Shown here: in pieces, positions 35,536-47,860 of the stretch
Numbering within the stretch: position 1 is the first letter of the stretch
How the letters are laid out: each line of letters starts with the position of its first letter
Source: Scylla paramamosain
Lineage: Eukaryota > Arthropoda > Malacostraca > Decapoda > Portunidae
Assembly: GCF_035594125.1 (NCBI RefSeq)
Contig: NC_087151.1
Coordinates: 22,959,069 to 23,023,068, forward strand
DNA: 64,000 bases
Direction: 5' to 3'
Notes under the pieces: generated by a model
The model's input: the letters and a program-made list of their open reading frames with translations, nothing else
Told to the model about the DNA's origin: nothing
Database searches by the model: none
Translations under genes and position numbers: made by a program

Positions 35536-38236
35536 TAAAAAATGTTTTCGGTGGTATTCTTTTTCTCAATATAGAAAGCTATTCATGTGTTGTAGATTTT
35601 TGGTACCTAAGAAGCTCAAAAAAAAAAAAAAAAAAAACACTCGTTATAGACGTTTCTCATAATGTCTCTTCCTTTCCCCATATAAGGTTGTTTGCGTGCA
35701 TTTTGTCGTTTTAGTACATAATGTGCTCAAACACACTCACAAGAGAAGTTTTTGGTAACTTTGTTCATTTCATTCAAACCACATTCTTTGTATGCATTTT
35801 GATGTGTTGGTACCGAGCAATGTGAAAACATTTAAAACACAAGTCTTTGGCAATGTTTTTCTCCATATGGAATGGTTTACACGCATTTTATTGTTTTGGT
35901 ATGTATGTTTAAATATTAAGTTCAAAAACACCTATTATATGTGAGCGGTGTTTTACATACTTTTTAGCATTTTGCTACGTAGGAAGTCCATAAACACATA
36001 ACACTCAAATTTTAATTTTCGTAATGTTCTTTTGCATTAGAATATATTGTGTTTTCTATGTATTTTCGCATTTTTGTGCAATCTATATGTAGATTGCTCT
36101 TCATCCCTTTTAAAGTTTAGTTCCTTTAACGTCAATGACACTCATAATACACGCATCTGGTAATTACGTTCTTTTAACAATATAGGGTACTATGCATGCA
36201 TTTTGTCGCTTCTGTACCTAATAACCTCAAAAACACTACAAATAAACATTTTTGGTAATGTTATTCTGTTTTTCCATAAACTGTTTTTAACATGCGTTTT
36301 AGCATCTTGATACTTAAGAAGCTTCTCATCAATGAAAGAAAACTTTTTTGAAAATATTATTTTGTATTCCAATATAGGGTGCTTTCCATGGATTTTAGTG
36401 TTTGCTGCCTAACACGCTAAAAAAAAAAGAAAAATTAAAAATACTAAAAATACACATCTCTGGTAATGTCGTTTCGCTTCCCCATATACAGTGCTGGATT
36501 TTGACGTTTTGTTTCTTAACATTGTCAAAACAATAAACAAAAAAAAAACAAAAAAACTCAAAATGCATGTTTTTGGTAAAGGTGTTCTGTTTCTCCATAT
36601 ATAATATTATTCACGCGTTTTTTACTCTTGGTGCCTAAGAATCTCAAAAATATACATACACGTTTCTGATAACATCTTTTATTTCATCATATAGAGCAAT
36701 ATCCACGTATATTGATGTTTCCCTACCTAATAAGCTCAAAAATACTGGAAACATGCATTTTTACTGATATTATTGTGTTTCCTCATGAAGGCTCTTTTGC
36801 ATGCGTTTAGTGTTGCGATACGGAAGAAGCTAAAAAAAAAAAAAAAAAAAAACCGTTTTTCGTTGTTTTCCATTTTAATGCAGGGTGTTTACATATTTTT
36901 AAGCATTTTCGTAGCTAACACACTCAAAGATACTCAAAAGACACTTTTCTGGTGATGTCATTCCGTTTCCTCAATATAGTGCTTTACATGGATTATGGCG
37001 TTTTGGTATCTAAAAATTTGAAAAAAAAAAATGAAAATAAATGTTTTTGATGATGATGTGTTTCTCCATATAAAGTGCTATTCACGCGTTTTATAGTTTT
37101 GGTACCTAAAAAGTTCAAAAGCACTCATAATACACGCTTCTCGTAATGTCTTTTATTCCCGTTTATAGGGTACTTTGCATGCATTTGGTGTTTTGGTACC
37201 TGGTAATTTTGTTCTGTTTTAGCGTTTTGGTACCAAAGAAGCTAAGAAACACTTATAATACACGTTTATTATAATATCGGTTTATTTTGTATATAGGGTT
37301 GTTTTGCATGCATATTGGCGTTTTTATACGTAACAAGCTCAAAAACACTGAAAAGACACGTTATTTGGTAATGTCGCAATGTTTACCTGTATAAAATGCT
37401 TTGCAAGCTTTTTAACGTTTTGGTACTTAACAATGAGCAAAAAAACACTCAAAATATACCTTTTTCGTAATGTTGCTCTGCTTTTATATTATTATTATAG
37501 AGTAATATTCAAACGTTTCTGTGTTTGGGTACCAAAGAAGCTCAGAAAAACTCATTATGCACGTCTCTCATAATGTCTTTTCGTTTACCCATATAGGGTG
37601 GTTTCCATGCATTTTGACGTTTTAGTACCTAACGAGCTCAAACACACTTACAATACACGTATCTGGAAACCTTTTTTTTTTTTGTTTTTTTTTTTTTGCT
37701 TCTTCAAATCAGTTGCTTTGTATACATTTTGGCGTTTTGTTAATTAATAAAGTGAAAAACACCCAAAACACACGATTTTGGTAATGTTCTGTATCTCCCT
37801 ATAGTTTTTATTTTTTCGCATGTTTTAGTGTTTTGGTACCTAAGCTAAGAAATAATCATTATACACGTTTCTGCTAATATCATTTCGTTTCCCAATATAA
37901 ACGTTTTTCTATGTGGGTAGTAAAAAAAAAAAAAAATCAATTCACGATTTCGGTAATGTTATTCCGTTTGACCATAAAGGGTGTTTTGCATGCGTTTGAG
38001 TATTTTGGTATGGAAGAAGCTTAAAACATATAAGCTACGTTTTTGTTATTCTTGATTTCTATTCCCATATAGGGTGCTTTCCGTGCTTTGTAACGTTTTC
38101 GTACCTAATATTTTCAAAAACACTCAAAAGACACGTTTCTGGTTTTCATTACCTCATATAAAGAGCTTTTGATGCATTTTGGAGTTTTGATTATTGACAA
38201 TGTGAAATACTCTCAAAATGCACGTTTTTCGTAATG

Positions 38237-38269
38237 TTCTGTTTCTCTATATTATATAGAGAAACAGAA
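38237..38269. repeat. Perfect hairpin at a 430 bp deletion point
   Basis: TTCTGTTTCTCTATA, TTA, TATAGAGAAACAGAA: a perfect 15 bp stem with a 3-base loop. The left arm is normal satellite. The right arm is a fold-back copy not found in Y2, where about 430 bp of ordinary satellite (roughly 50513-50955) occupies the site. Confidence 0.9.
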
Positions 38270-38355
38270 AAAAAAACTCAAAATAAACGTTTTTTACTAA
38301 AGTTCTATTTCTTCAGATGGTGTGTTATTCATGCGTTTTAGAGTTTTGGTACCTT

Positions 38356-38659
<304 letters not shown>

Positions 38660-38968
38660 AATCATAATACACGTTTCTCATAATATTTTTTTTCCTTTCC
38701 ACCTATAAGGTGCTTTGTATATACTTTTGCGTTTTGGTATCTAACAATGGAAAATGTGCTCAAAACAAACGTTTTTGGTAATTTTCTGTTCCTCAATATA
38801 AAGTGCTATTTACGCGTTTTAGCCTTTTGGTACTTAAGAAGCTCAAGAATATTAATAATAAACATTTCTTTTAATATAATTTAATTTCCGAAATAGATTA
38901 TTTTTCATTCAATTTAGCATTTTATGTATGTAACAAGCTGAGAACACTGAAAATATACGTTTTTTGGA

Positions 38969-41420
38969 GCCACAAATGTCCCCAGGGTGGACTGCTCTTC
39001 TGATAATGACCCTAAGTGTCTTGACATCCCCCTCAACTTTTTCTTCATTAACTTCTGCAACATTCGCGGTCTAAGATCTAATTTTCAATCAGTAGAACAC
39101 CACCTCTCCTCTTCTAAACCTCATCTTCTTTTCCTCACTGAAAATCAGGTATCTGAGGCAAGTGAGAGTAGGCCCTTTTTCTGTTCCCTCCTACTTTCTC
39201 TATCCTCATTTTCAAAACAAAGCTGGATGTTGCGTTTATGTGCGAAACGACATAACCTGCTCTCGTGCCCACGCTCTTGAATCTTCTGAGTTTTCCACCA
39301 TCTGGGTACGACTTCAGAGTCACTCTCAAACTAAATTCAGCTGTGCTGTATAAATTTAACCAAACTCCTCTGACTACAAGAAATTCTTTCACTACTTAAC
39401 TTCCAAAGTGAAGCATATTCTGACTCTCTTCCCTTTTGCAGAGATCTCCATTCTTGGAGACATCAATGTTCACCACCAGCTTTGGCTTTCCTCTCCCTTC
39501 ACTGATCATCCTGGTGAACTAGCCTTCAATTTGGTATCCTCCACGACCTACAGCAATTGGTGCAACACCCTCTTCGTATTCCTGACCGTTTTGGAGATAC
39601 GCCTAACATTCTTGACCTTTTCCTCATCTCTAATCCTTCTCCATATGCTGTCACCCTCCCTTCTCCGTTGGACTCCTCCGATCACAATCTCATATCTGTA
39701 TCTTGTCCTATCGCTCCAATCTCTCCTAAGGATCCCCCTAAGCGAAGGTGCCTCTGGCGTTTTGCCTCTGCTAGTTGGGGAACCTGAGGAGGTATTTTGC
39801 TGATTTTCCTTGGAATGACTACTGTTTCCGTGTCAGAAACCCATCTTTGTGTGCCGAGTGCATAACAGAGGTGATAGTGTCTGTCATGGAGGCATACTTT
39901 CCTCACTCTTTTTCTCGACGTAAACTTTCCAAACCTTTGTTTAACACAGCTTGTTCTCGTGCTATACATGATAGATAGGTGGCCCATAAAAGGTACTTAA
40001 GCCTTCCATCACCAGAATCTCATGCACTTTTTATTTCTGCCCGGAACCCTGCCAAGTCTGTTCTAAAACTACCCAAAAATACTCCTTCATTAACAGAAAG
40101 TGTCAAAATCTTTCAAAATCTAACTCCCCTCGAGACTTCTGCCATCTAGCCCAAAATATCTCCAATAACTTTGCTTCTTCTTCTTTCCCTCCTTTATTTC
40201 AACCGGATGGCACCACTGCTATCACATCTATCTCTAAAGCTGAACTCTTCTCTCAAACCTTTGCTAAAAACTATACCTTGGACGATTCATGGCTAGTTCC
40301 TCCCTATCCTCAATCCTCTGACTACTTCATGCTTCACATTGAAATTCTTCGCAATGATATTTTCCATGCTGGCCTAAACCCTTAGAAGGCCTATGGACCT
40401 GATGGGGTCCCTCCTATTGTTCTCCGAAACTGTGCCTCCGTGCTTGCACCTTGCCTAGTCAAACTCTATCAGCTCTGTCTGTTAACATCTACCTTTCCTT
40501 CTTGCTGGAAATTTGTCTACATTCAGCCTGTTCTTAAAAAGGGTGACCGTTCTAATCCCTCAAACTGCCGTCCTATTGTTTTAATTCCCTACCTATCTAA
40601 AGTTTTTGAACAGGAAGATTCTTAAACAACCTTCTATCTGATTGCCAGTATGGGTTCAGTCACGGCCGCTCTACTGTTGATCTGGCTTTCTTTACTGAGT
40701 CTTGGTCATTCTCTTTTAGAGATTTTGGTGAAACTCTTGCTGTTGCCTTGGATATATGAAAAGCTTTTGATAGAATTTGGCACAAAGCTTTTATTTCCAA
40801 ACTATCCTTCTACGGCTTCTATCCTTCTCTCTGTAACTTCATCTCGTTTTATCATCGTTTCCTTTCTGACCGTTCTATTGCTGCTGTGGTAGATGTTGAC
40901 TGTTCTTCTCCTAAATCTATTAACAGTGGTGTTCCTCAGGGTTCTGTCCTATCACCCACTCTCTCCTTATTATTCATCAATGACCTTCTAAACCAAACTT
41001 CTTGTCCTATCCTCTCCTACGCTGATGATACCACCCTGCACTTTTCCACGTCTTTTCATAGACGTCCAACACTTCAGGACGTAAACGTTTCACGCAGGGA
41101 AGCCACAGAACGCCTGGCTACTGATCTTTTTTAAAATTTCTGATTCGGGCAGAAAAAAACTTGATATTGTTCAATGCCTCAAAAACTAAATTCCTCCAAT
41201 CAACTCGACACAACCTTTCAGACAACTATCCCCTCCTCTTCAGTGACACTTAACTGTCCCCCATTCTACACTGAACATTCTTGGTCTGTTCTCTACTTAT
41301 AATCTGAAGTGGAAACTTCACATCTCATATCTAACTAAAACAGCTTCTATGAAGTTAGGTGTTCTGAGACGTCTCTGCTAATTTTTTTGTTTTTGTTTTT
41401 TCTTCCGCCCCAGCTGCTAG
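38969..41420 (+). mobile_element. LINE copy G, truncated at both ends
   Basis: The copy starts just inside the element's coding region (CCACAAATGTCC, a few codons after the start ATG). It runs through EEP (motif reads GDIN near 39460; SDHN near 39684), the linker, RT (KKGDRSNPSN near 40545; ALDI.KAFD near 40750; YADD at 41018-41029) and ends at about 41420 before the C-terminal box. Stops and frameshifts are frequent, for example TAG at 40383-40385. Both ends join satellite, and about one M4 monomer is missing at the site. The same ends and the same TAG recur in copy H, so G and H derive from one insertion. Confidence 0.9.
40886..41134 (+). pseudogene. LINE G RT motif B/C fragment
   Basis: An 82-codon open frame with SGVPQGSVLSPTL (motif B) and YADDTTLHFSTSFHRRPT (motif C and after). 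It is closed by a frameshift in a T-run at about 41128. It is the catalytic part of a dead polymerase ORF. Confidence 0.82.
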
Positions 41421-42540
41421 GTTGCTTTCTAAGCATTTTAGCGTTTTGTTGCCTAAAACACTAAAAAGACACTTTTCTCGTAACGTTTCCTTTCCCCATA
41501 TAAAGTGAAATCACTTTATATTTGGGATATAGGTATTTTGGCGTTTTGGTACCTAACATTGTGAAAAATACCTAAATACATGTTTTTGGTAATTTTGATC
41601 AGTTTCTACATATGGATTGTTATTTACGCGTTTTAGGATATTAGTACCTGAGAAGGTCAAAAACTATAATACACGTTTCAGGTAATGTCGTTTTGTTTCA
41701 CCATATAAACACACATTTTTGGTAATGTTATTCTGTTTCTCCACAATGGATGTTTAGTATGTATTTTATCGATCTGATACATAAGAAGCTTAAAACCACT
41801 CAAAAGGCACGCTTTTCGTAATGTGCTTTTGTATTCCAATATAGAGTGCTTTCAATACATTATAGCATTATAGCCTAACGAGCTCATAAACACTCTAAAG
41901 AAATGTTTCTTGTAATGTCATTTCATTTCCCCATACAGAGTGCTTTAAATGCATTTTGTCCCTTTGGTACCTAACAATGTGAAAAAAAGAATCATTCAAA
42001 ATAAGCGTTTTTGATAATGTAATTTTGTTTCACCAAATAGGGTACTATTAACGCATTTTAGAGTTTTGGTAGTTAAATAGCTCAAAAACACATGTTTCTC
42101 ATAATGCCCTTTTGTTTTTCCATAAGGAGTGTTTTGCATCCATTTTGTTGTTTTGATACCAAACAACGTAAATAATAAATAAATAAATAAAAAAAGATAT
42201 ATTTGTCAATGCTGTTCTTTTCTAGTAGATAGAAAGTGCTATTCACGCGTTTTACCGTTTTGGTACCTAAGAAATTCAGAAACACTTGTAATACATGTTT
42301 CTTACAGTATCGTATCGTTTCCCATACAGTGTATATTTCATGCATTTTGCCGTTTTTGTTGTAGGTAAGAATCTCAAAAAGACGTTTTTGGTAATGTTAT
42401 TATGTTTCGCAATATTTTTATTTTTTTGGGCATTCGATTTAGCGTTTCAGTACGCAAAAAGCTCACAAACACTGAAAAGACACGTTTTTCGCAGTATTGT
42501 TTTGTATTCCAACATAAAATAGATTTCTTGCTTTTTTACA
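41421..42540 (+). repeat. Satellite tail of Y1
   Basis: About 11 monomers of the five-type form, matched by 53908-55027. It contains an inverted repeat at 41494-41525 (CCCCATATAAAGTG against CACTTTATATTTGGG). Confidence 0.85.
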
Positions 42541-42552
42541 ATAATAGTAAAC

Positions 42553-42605
<53 letters not shown>

Positions 42606-42668
42606 TAATAATAATAATAAAATCAACAATAATAATAATAATAATAAAACAATAATAATAATAATAAT
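42541..42668. repeat. (AAT)n microsatellite at the Y1/LINE F boundary
   Basis: An AAT/ATA tract with a few interruptions (GAT, AAC). It closes Y1. A longer AAT tract closes Y2 at 55028, so it lies at the end of the duplicated unit. Confidence 0.95.
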
Positions 42669-42806
42669 TGAACATTGAAGTCTCCAGGAATGGATATCTC
42701 TGCAAGAGGGAAGAGGGTCAGAATGTGCTCCACTTTGGAAGTTAAGTAGTCAAAGAATTTCTTATAGTCAGAGGAGTTAGGTGAGAGGTATACAGCACAG
42801 ATAAAT

Positions 42807-43214
42807 TTAGTATGAGAGTGACTCTAGTCGTAGCCAGATGGTGGAAAACTCGGAAGATTCAAGAGTGTGGGTACGAGAGCAGGTTAAGTCATTGCGCACA
42901 TAAACGCAGCATCCAGCTTTGGATCGAAAATCAGGATAGAGAAAGTAGGAGAAAACAGAAAAGGGGCTACTGTCAGTTGCCCCAGACACCTGAGTTTCAG
43001 TGAGGAAAAGAATATGAGGTTTAGAAGAGGAGAGGTGGTGTTCTACAGATTGAAAATTAGATCTTAGACCGCGAATGTTGCAGAAGTTAATGAAGAAAAA
43101 GTAGAGAGGGGTGTCAAGACACTTAGGGTCATCGACAGAAAGGCAGTCCGACCTAGGGACATTTATGGTCCCCTCTCCAGATGGGGACTCCGAGGTTGGT
43201 GTAGGAGTCGCCAT
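42807..43214 (-). pseudogene. LINE F ORF start and N-terminal EEP fragment
   Basis: A 135-codon frame from the presumed true start (MATPTPTSESPSGEG) through FFINFCNIRGLRSN, LLFLTETQ-like and [15 protein letters not shown] motifs. The frame is correct up to about residue 129 and is lost where two bases are missing near 42824. It is useful as the cleanest N-terminus in the window. Confidence 0.85.
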
Positions 43215-43461
43215 GATGATTTTAAAATTTTTGAGTGAAGGGTGTGTGTGTTATTAGGTGCTTGTAGTTTTGTGTGGAGGAAGAGAGTTGTCTTTAGAGG
43301 GCAGGCTGTGACTGCCCCCTTCTGTTGTGAGACACAAAGGGAAACGTTCAGTGAGGTCACAGCTGGGTTTAATGATAAGTTCACAGCACCCCCTGAACAG
43401 TGCTTTAGACCTCACTGGGAGTAATTATCGTTTCGGCAGGTGTCTACTGCCCCCTCCTATA
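43215..43461 (-). promoter_or_regulatory. LINE F 5' leader
   Basis: Matches the leader of copy D (22588-22834) with scattered substitutions. It begins near AGGAGGGGGCAG on the minus strand and ends at the ATG. It is a putative 5' UTR/internal promoter region, and no promoter motif can be proven by eye. Confidence 0.55.
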
Positions 43462-46400
43462 CCCATATAGGATGAATTCCATGCTTTAAAGTTTTTTTTT
43501 TTATGCCTAAGAATGAAAAACACTCAAAAGACTTGTTTTTTGCCATGTCGCATCGTTTTCCCATAAAGTGGGTTTTACATGCATTTTGGCGTTTTTGTAC
43601 CTAAGAATGTGAAAACATTTAAAATTCACGTTTTTGGTAATGCTCTGCTTCTCCATATAGAGAGCTATTCATACGTTTTAGCGCTTTCATTCCTAAGTTC
43701 AAAAACACTCACATTACATGTTTCTCGTAATGTCTTTTCGTTTCTCCATACAGGGTACCTTCCATGCATTTTGACGTTTTTCTACGTACGAAGATCCGAA
43801 ACACTCAAAATATTTGTTTTGAGTAATGTTTTTTAGTTTTTCCATAAAAGGTGTTTTGCATGCATTTTAGTGTTCTGGTACATAAACAGCTCAAAAACAC
43901 TGAAAAGGGACGGTTTTGGTAATGTTGTTTTGTTTTCCCACATAGGATGCTTTTCATGCTTTCTAGTGTTTTGGTGCCTAGGACGCTCATAAACACGAAA
44001 AAGACACGTTCCTGGAAATCTCGTTTCCTCTGCACACATAAGGTGTTTTGGCATCTATCATTGCGAATTCACACTAAATACAAGTTTCTGGTAATGTTTT
44101 TTTTTTTTTTTTCCTCCATATAGAGAGCTATTCATGAGTTTTAGGGGTTTGGTAATAAAAAAGCTCGAAAACACTTATAATATACTTTTCTTGTAATGTG
44201 TTTTCGTTTACTCATATAGGGTATTTTGCATGCATTTTCGCGTTATTTTCTTTTTTTTTTTTTTTTTGCGTTTTGGTGCTTAACATGCATAAAAACACGC
44301 AAAAGATATGTTTTTTGGAATATCGTTTCGTTTCCCCCTATAAGTAGCTTCCATACATTTTTTCTACGTAACATGCTCAAAAACACTAGATATACACGTT
44401 TTTTTGTAAAGTTATGTTGTTTCTTCATGAATTTTTTTACATGGTTTACAGCGTTTTGGAACATATCTAGTTTAAAAACATTAAAAAGAGACGTTTTCGG
44501 TAATATTGTTTTCTTTTACCATATCCGATGCTTTCCATGATATTTTTTTTTTTATCGTTTTGGTGCCTAGAACGCTCATAAAACCCTCTAAAGACACGTT
44601 TCTGAAAATATCGTTTCCTTTTCCCATACAGGATCCTTTGTATGCATTTTAGGGTCTTGATACCGGTGAAATATACTCAAAATGCACGTATTTGGTCATG
44701 GTATTGTGTTTCTTCATATAGAGTGCTATCGGTTTCATTGTTTAGATACCTATGTAGCTCAAAAACACCCATAATACACGTTTCTCGTAATGTCTTTTCG
44801 TTTCCTCTTACAAGGTATTTTGGATGCATTTGGCAGTTTTTGTACGTAACAAGCTGAAACACGCAAAAAATATTTGTTTTTGGTATTATTAATCCGTTTC
44901 TCCATAAAGTGTGTTTTTGCATTCAAAAGACACTTTTTTGTAAAGTTGTTTGTTACTTCATTTCGTCGGCTTTGCAAACATTTTTGGCGTTTTGGTACCT
45001 AATAATGGGAAAACACTCAAAATACACGTTTTTCGTAGTGTTATTCTTTCTCGATATAAAGTGCTATTCAAGCGTTTTACCATTTTGATAACTAAGAAGC
45101 TCAAAACTCTCAGAATACACGGTTCTTGTTCTCGTTTCACCATATAGAGTGGTTTTCATGCATTTTGTAATTTTTGCACGTAGCAAGCTCAAAAACATTG
45201 AAAATATATGTATTTGGTAAAGTTATAATGTTTCTCCATAAAAGTTTTGCATGCTTTTCAGCGTTTTGGTACATAAGTAGGTTAGAATATTGTTTTGTTT
45301 TCCCATATGAGGTGTTTTCCATTTATTTATTTATTTGTTTATTTATTTTTACATCGTTTAGATGCCTAGCATGCTTATTAAAACTCAAAATACACGTTTC
45401 TGGAAATTCCGTTCCCTTTCCTCATATGGGGTGCTTTGCATTCATTTTAGTTTTTTGGTACTTGACAATATGAAATACACTCAAAGTTTACGTTTTTTGG
45501 TAATGCTCTTTTGTTTCTCTATATAGAGATTAATGCGTTTTATCGTTTTAGTAACTAAGATCAAAAAAACGTTTTTGGTAATGTTATTCTGCTTCTCCAT
45601 ATAGAGTTTTGATCGTTATCGTTTTGGTACCTATGAAGCTCAAAAACAACTATAATACATATTTCAACTAATGTCTTTTCGTTACCCCATAGTTGGTCAT
45701 TTCCGTGCCATTTGTCTTTTTTTTTTTTTTTTACGTAACAAGCACAAAAATCATCGAAACCTTGCTTTTCGTTATTTTATTCCAATTTTGCATTAAGGGT
45801 GTTTTGCACGCGTTTTTTTACGTTTTTCCGTAAGTAGCTCAAAAACATAAAAAAAAACGAAACAATTTTGAAAAATGTTTTCTTTTTTTCATGCACATTG
45901 CTTTCCATGTTTTCAGCGTTTTGGTGCCAGCACGCTCATAAACACACAAAAGAAGTTTTTTTTTTTTTGTAAAACTTGTTTCCTTACTCCATATAGGGTG
46001 CTTTTCACTGATTTTGGCTTTTTGTTTCCTAACAATGTGAGATACATTAAAAAACACACGTTTTTGGTAATGTTGTTCTGATTCTCCATACAGAGTTTTC
46101 GAGTTTTAGTTTCTAAAAAGCCTAAAACGTCTCATAATGTTTATTTTTTTGTAATGTTATTGTGTTTCTCCATAAAAGTTTTTTTTTTCTTTTGCCTGCG
46201 TTTTAGTATTTTGGTACGTGTATAGCTGAAAAATACTTAAGAGACATGTCTTTAGTAATATTGTTTTCTTTTCCCATATAGGATGTTTTTTTTAGCGTTT
46301 TTGCTGTCCAACACACTCATAATCACTAAAAAAAAAAACGTTTCTGGATATATATATATATTTTTTCTCCATAAGGGTTGCTTTTCATGCATTTTTTGCG

Positions 46401-47146
46401 TTATATCACCAAACAATATGAAACAATTTCAAAATACACGTTATTGGTGATGTTTTTTTGCTCCATATAAGAGTGCTATTTATACGTTTTAGGGTTTCGG
46501 TTCCTAAGAAGCCCAAAAATACTCATAATACATGTTTCTTGTAATGTTTTCTCATTTCCCCATTCAGGGTACTTTGCAGGCATTTTGGCGTTCTTGTACG
46601 TAGAAAGCTCAAAAACACTAAATATGCTTGTTTTTGGTAATTTTATTCCATTTTCTCTACAAAGGGTGTTTTGCATCAGTTTTAGCGTTTTGGTAAGTAA
46701 TAAGTTCAAAAACACTCAAAAGACACTTTTCTCGTAATGTTTTGTATTCCCATATGCGGCGATTTCCATGTTTTGTTTTTTGTTTTTTTTTTTGATGGGT
46801 TTTGATGGTTACAACGCTGCAAAACAGCCAGAAGACACGTTTCTGGTAATGTCATTTCCTTTATCCATATAGGGAACTTTGCATGCTTTTTTTGTGTATT
46901 GATACATAAAAATGTGAAAAACACTCAAAATACACGTTTTTGTTAATGTTCTTCTGTTTCTCGATATGAAGTACATTAATATGTTTTAGCAATATTGCAC
47001 CTAAGGAGCTAAAAAAAAAAAAAAACTCATAATACACGTTTCGAGTGTTTTTTTTTTTTTTTTCGTTTTCCCATATAGGGTTACTTGCATTCATTGTGGC
47101 GTTTTTGTACGTAACTAGCTCAAAAATACTCAAAATACACACTTCT

Positions 47147-47860
47147 TCTGAAGTTATACTGTTTCTCCATAGAGTTTTTTTTTATTTTTTTTATTTTGTA
47201 TACATTTTTGAAAACACTAAAAAGAGACGTTTTTTTGTAATACTGTTTTGTTTTCTCAAAGAGTGTACTCTCCATGCTTTTTATCGTGTTGTTGCCTAGC
47301 TTGCTCTTAAACACGTAAAAGACACGTTTGTGGTAATGTCTTTTCGTTTCCCCATATACAAGGCTTTACAAGCATTTTGGCGTTTTGATAGTGAAGTTAT
47401 ACTGTTTCTCCATCGAGATTTTTTTTTTTTTTGCATACATTTTTTTGAAAACACTAAAAGGAGACGTTTTTGATAATACTGTTTTTTTTTTTTTTTCTAG
47501 AGTGTACCCTCCATGCTTTTTATCGTGTTGCCTAGCTCTCCCTTAAACACGTAAAAGACACGTTTGTGGTAATGTCTTTTCGTTTCCCCATATAGAAGGC
47601 TTTACAATCATTTTGGCGTTTTGATAGTGAAGTTATACTGTTTCTTCATCGAGATTTTTTTTTTTTTGCGTACATTTTTTAAAACACTAAAAGGAGATGT
47701 TTTTGGTAATACTGTTTTTTTTTTTTTTCTTCAAAGAGTGTACCCTCCATGCTTTTTATCGTGTTGCCTAGCTCGCTCTTAAACACGTAAAAGACACGTT
47801 TGTGGTAATGTCTTTTCGTTTCCCCATATAGGAGGCCTTACAAGTATTTTCGCTTTTTGA
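47147..47860 (+). repeat. Local triplication of a ~240 bp satellite unit
   Basis: GAAGTTATACTGTTTC recurs at about 47151, 47394 and 47631, and each unit runs through a CCATGCTTTTTATCGTG word to CCCCATATA. The matching place in Y1 (35265-35500) has a single unit, so the tandem gain happened after the large duplication. Confidence 0.85.

Larger units (their letters stand above)
42669..43461 (-). mobile_element. LINE copy F, 5' end only
   Basis: The minus strand carries the 5' leader (43461-43215), ATG at 43214-43212 and the N-terminal EEP half. It is broken at 42669 near the GDFN motif, where it meets the AAT tract. Both the sequence and its junction with downstream satellite match the 5' part of copy D (22040-22834). 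A two-base loss near 42824 shifts the frame. A copy with an intact 5' end but no RT or 3' end cannot come from simple target-primed insertion. It is a segmental-duplication fragment. Confidence 0.9.
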
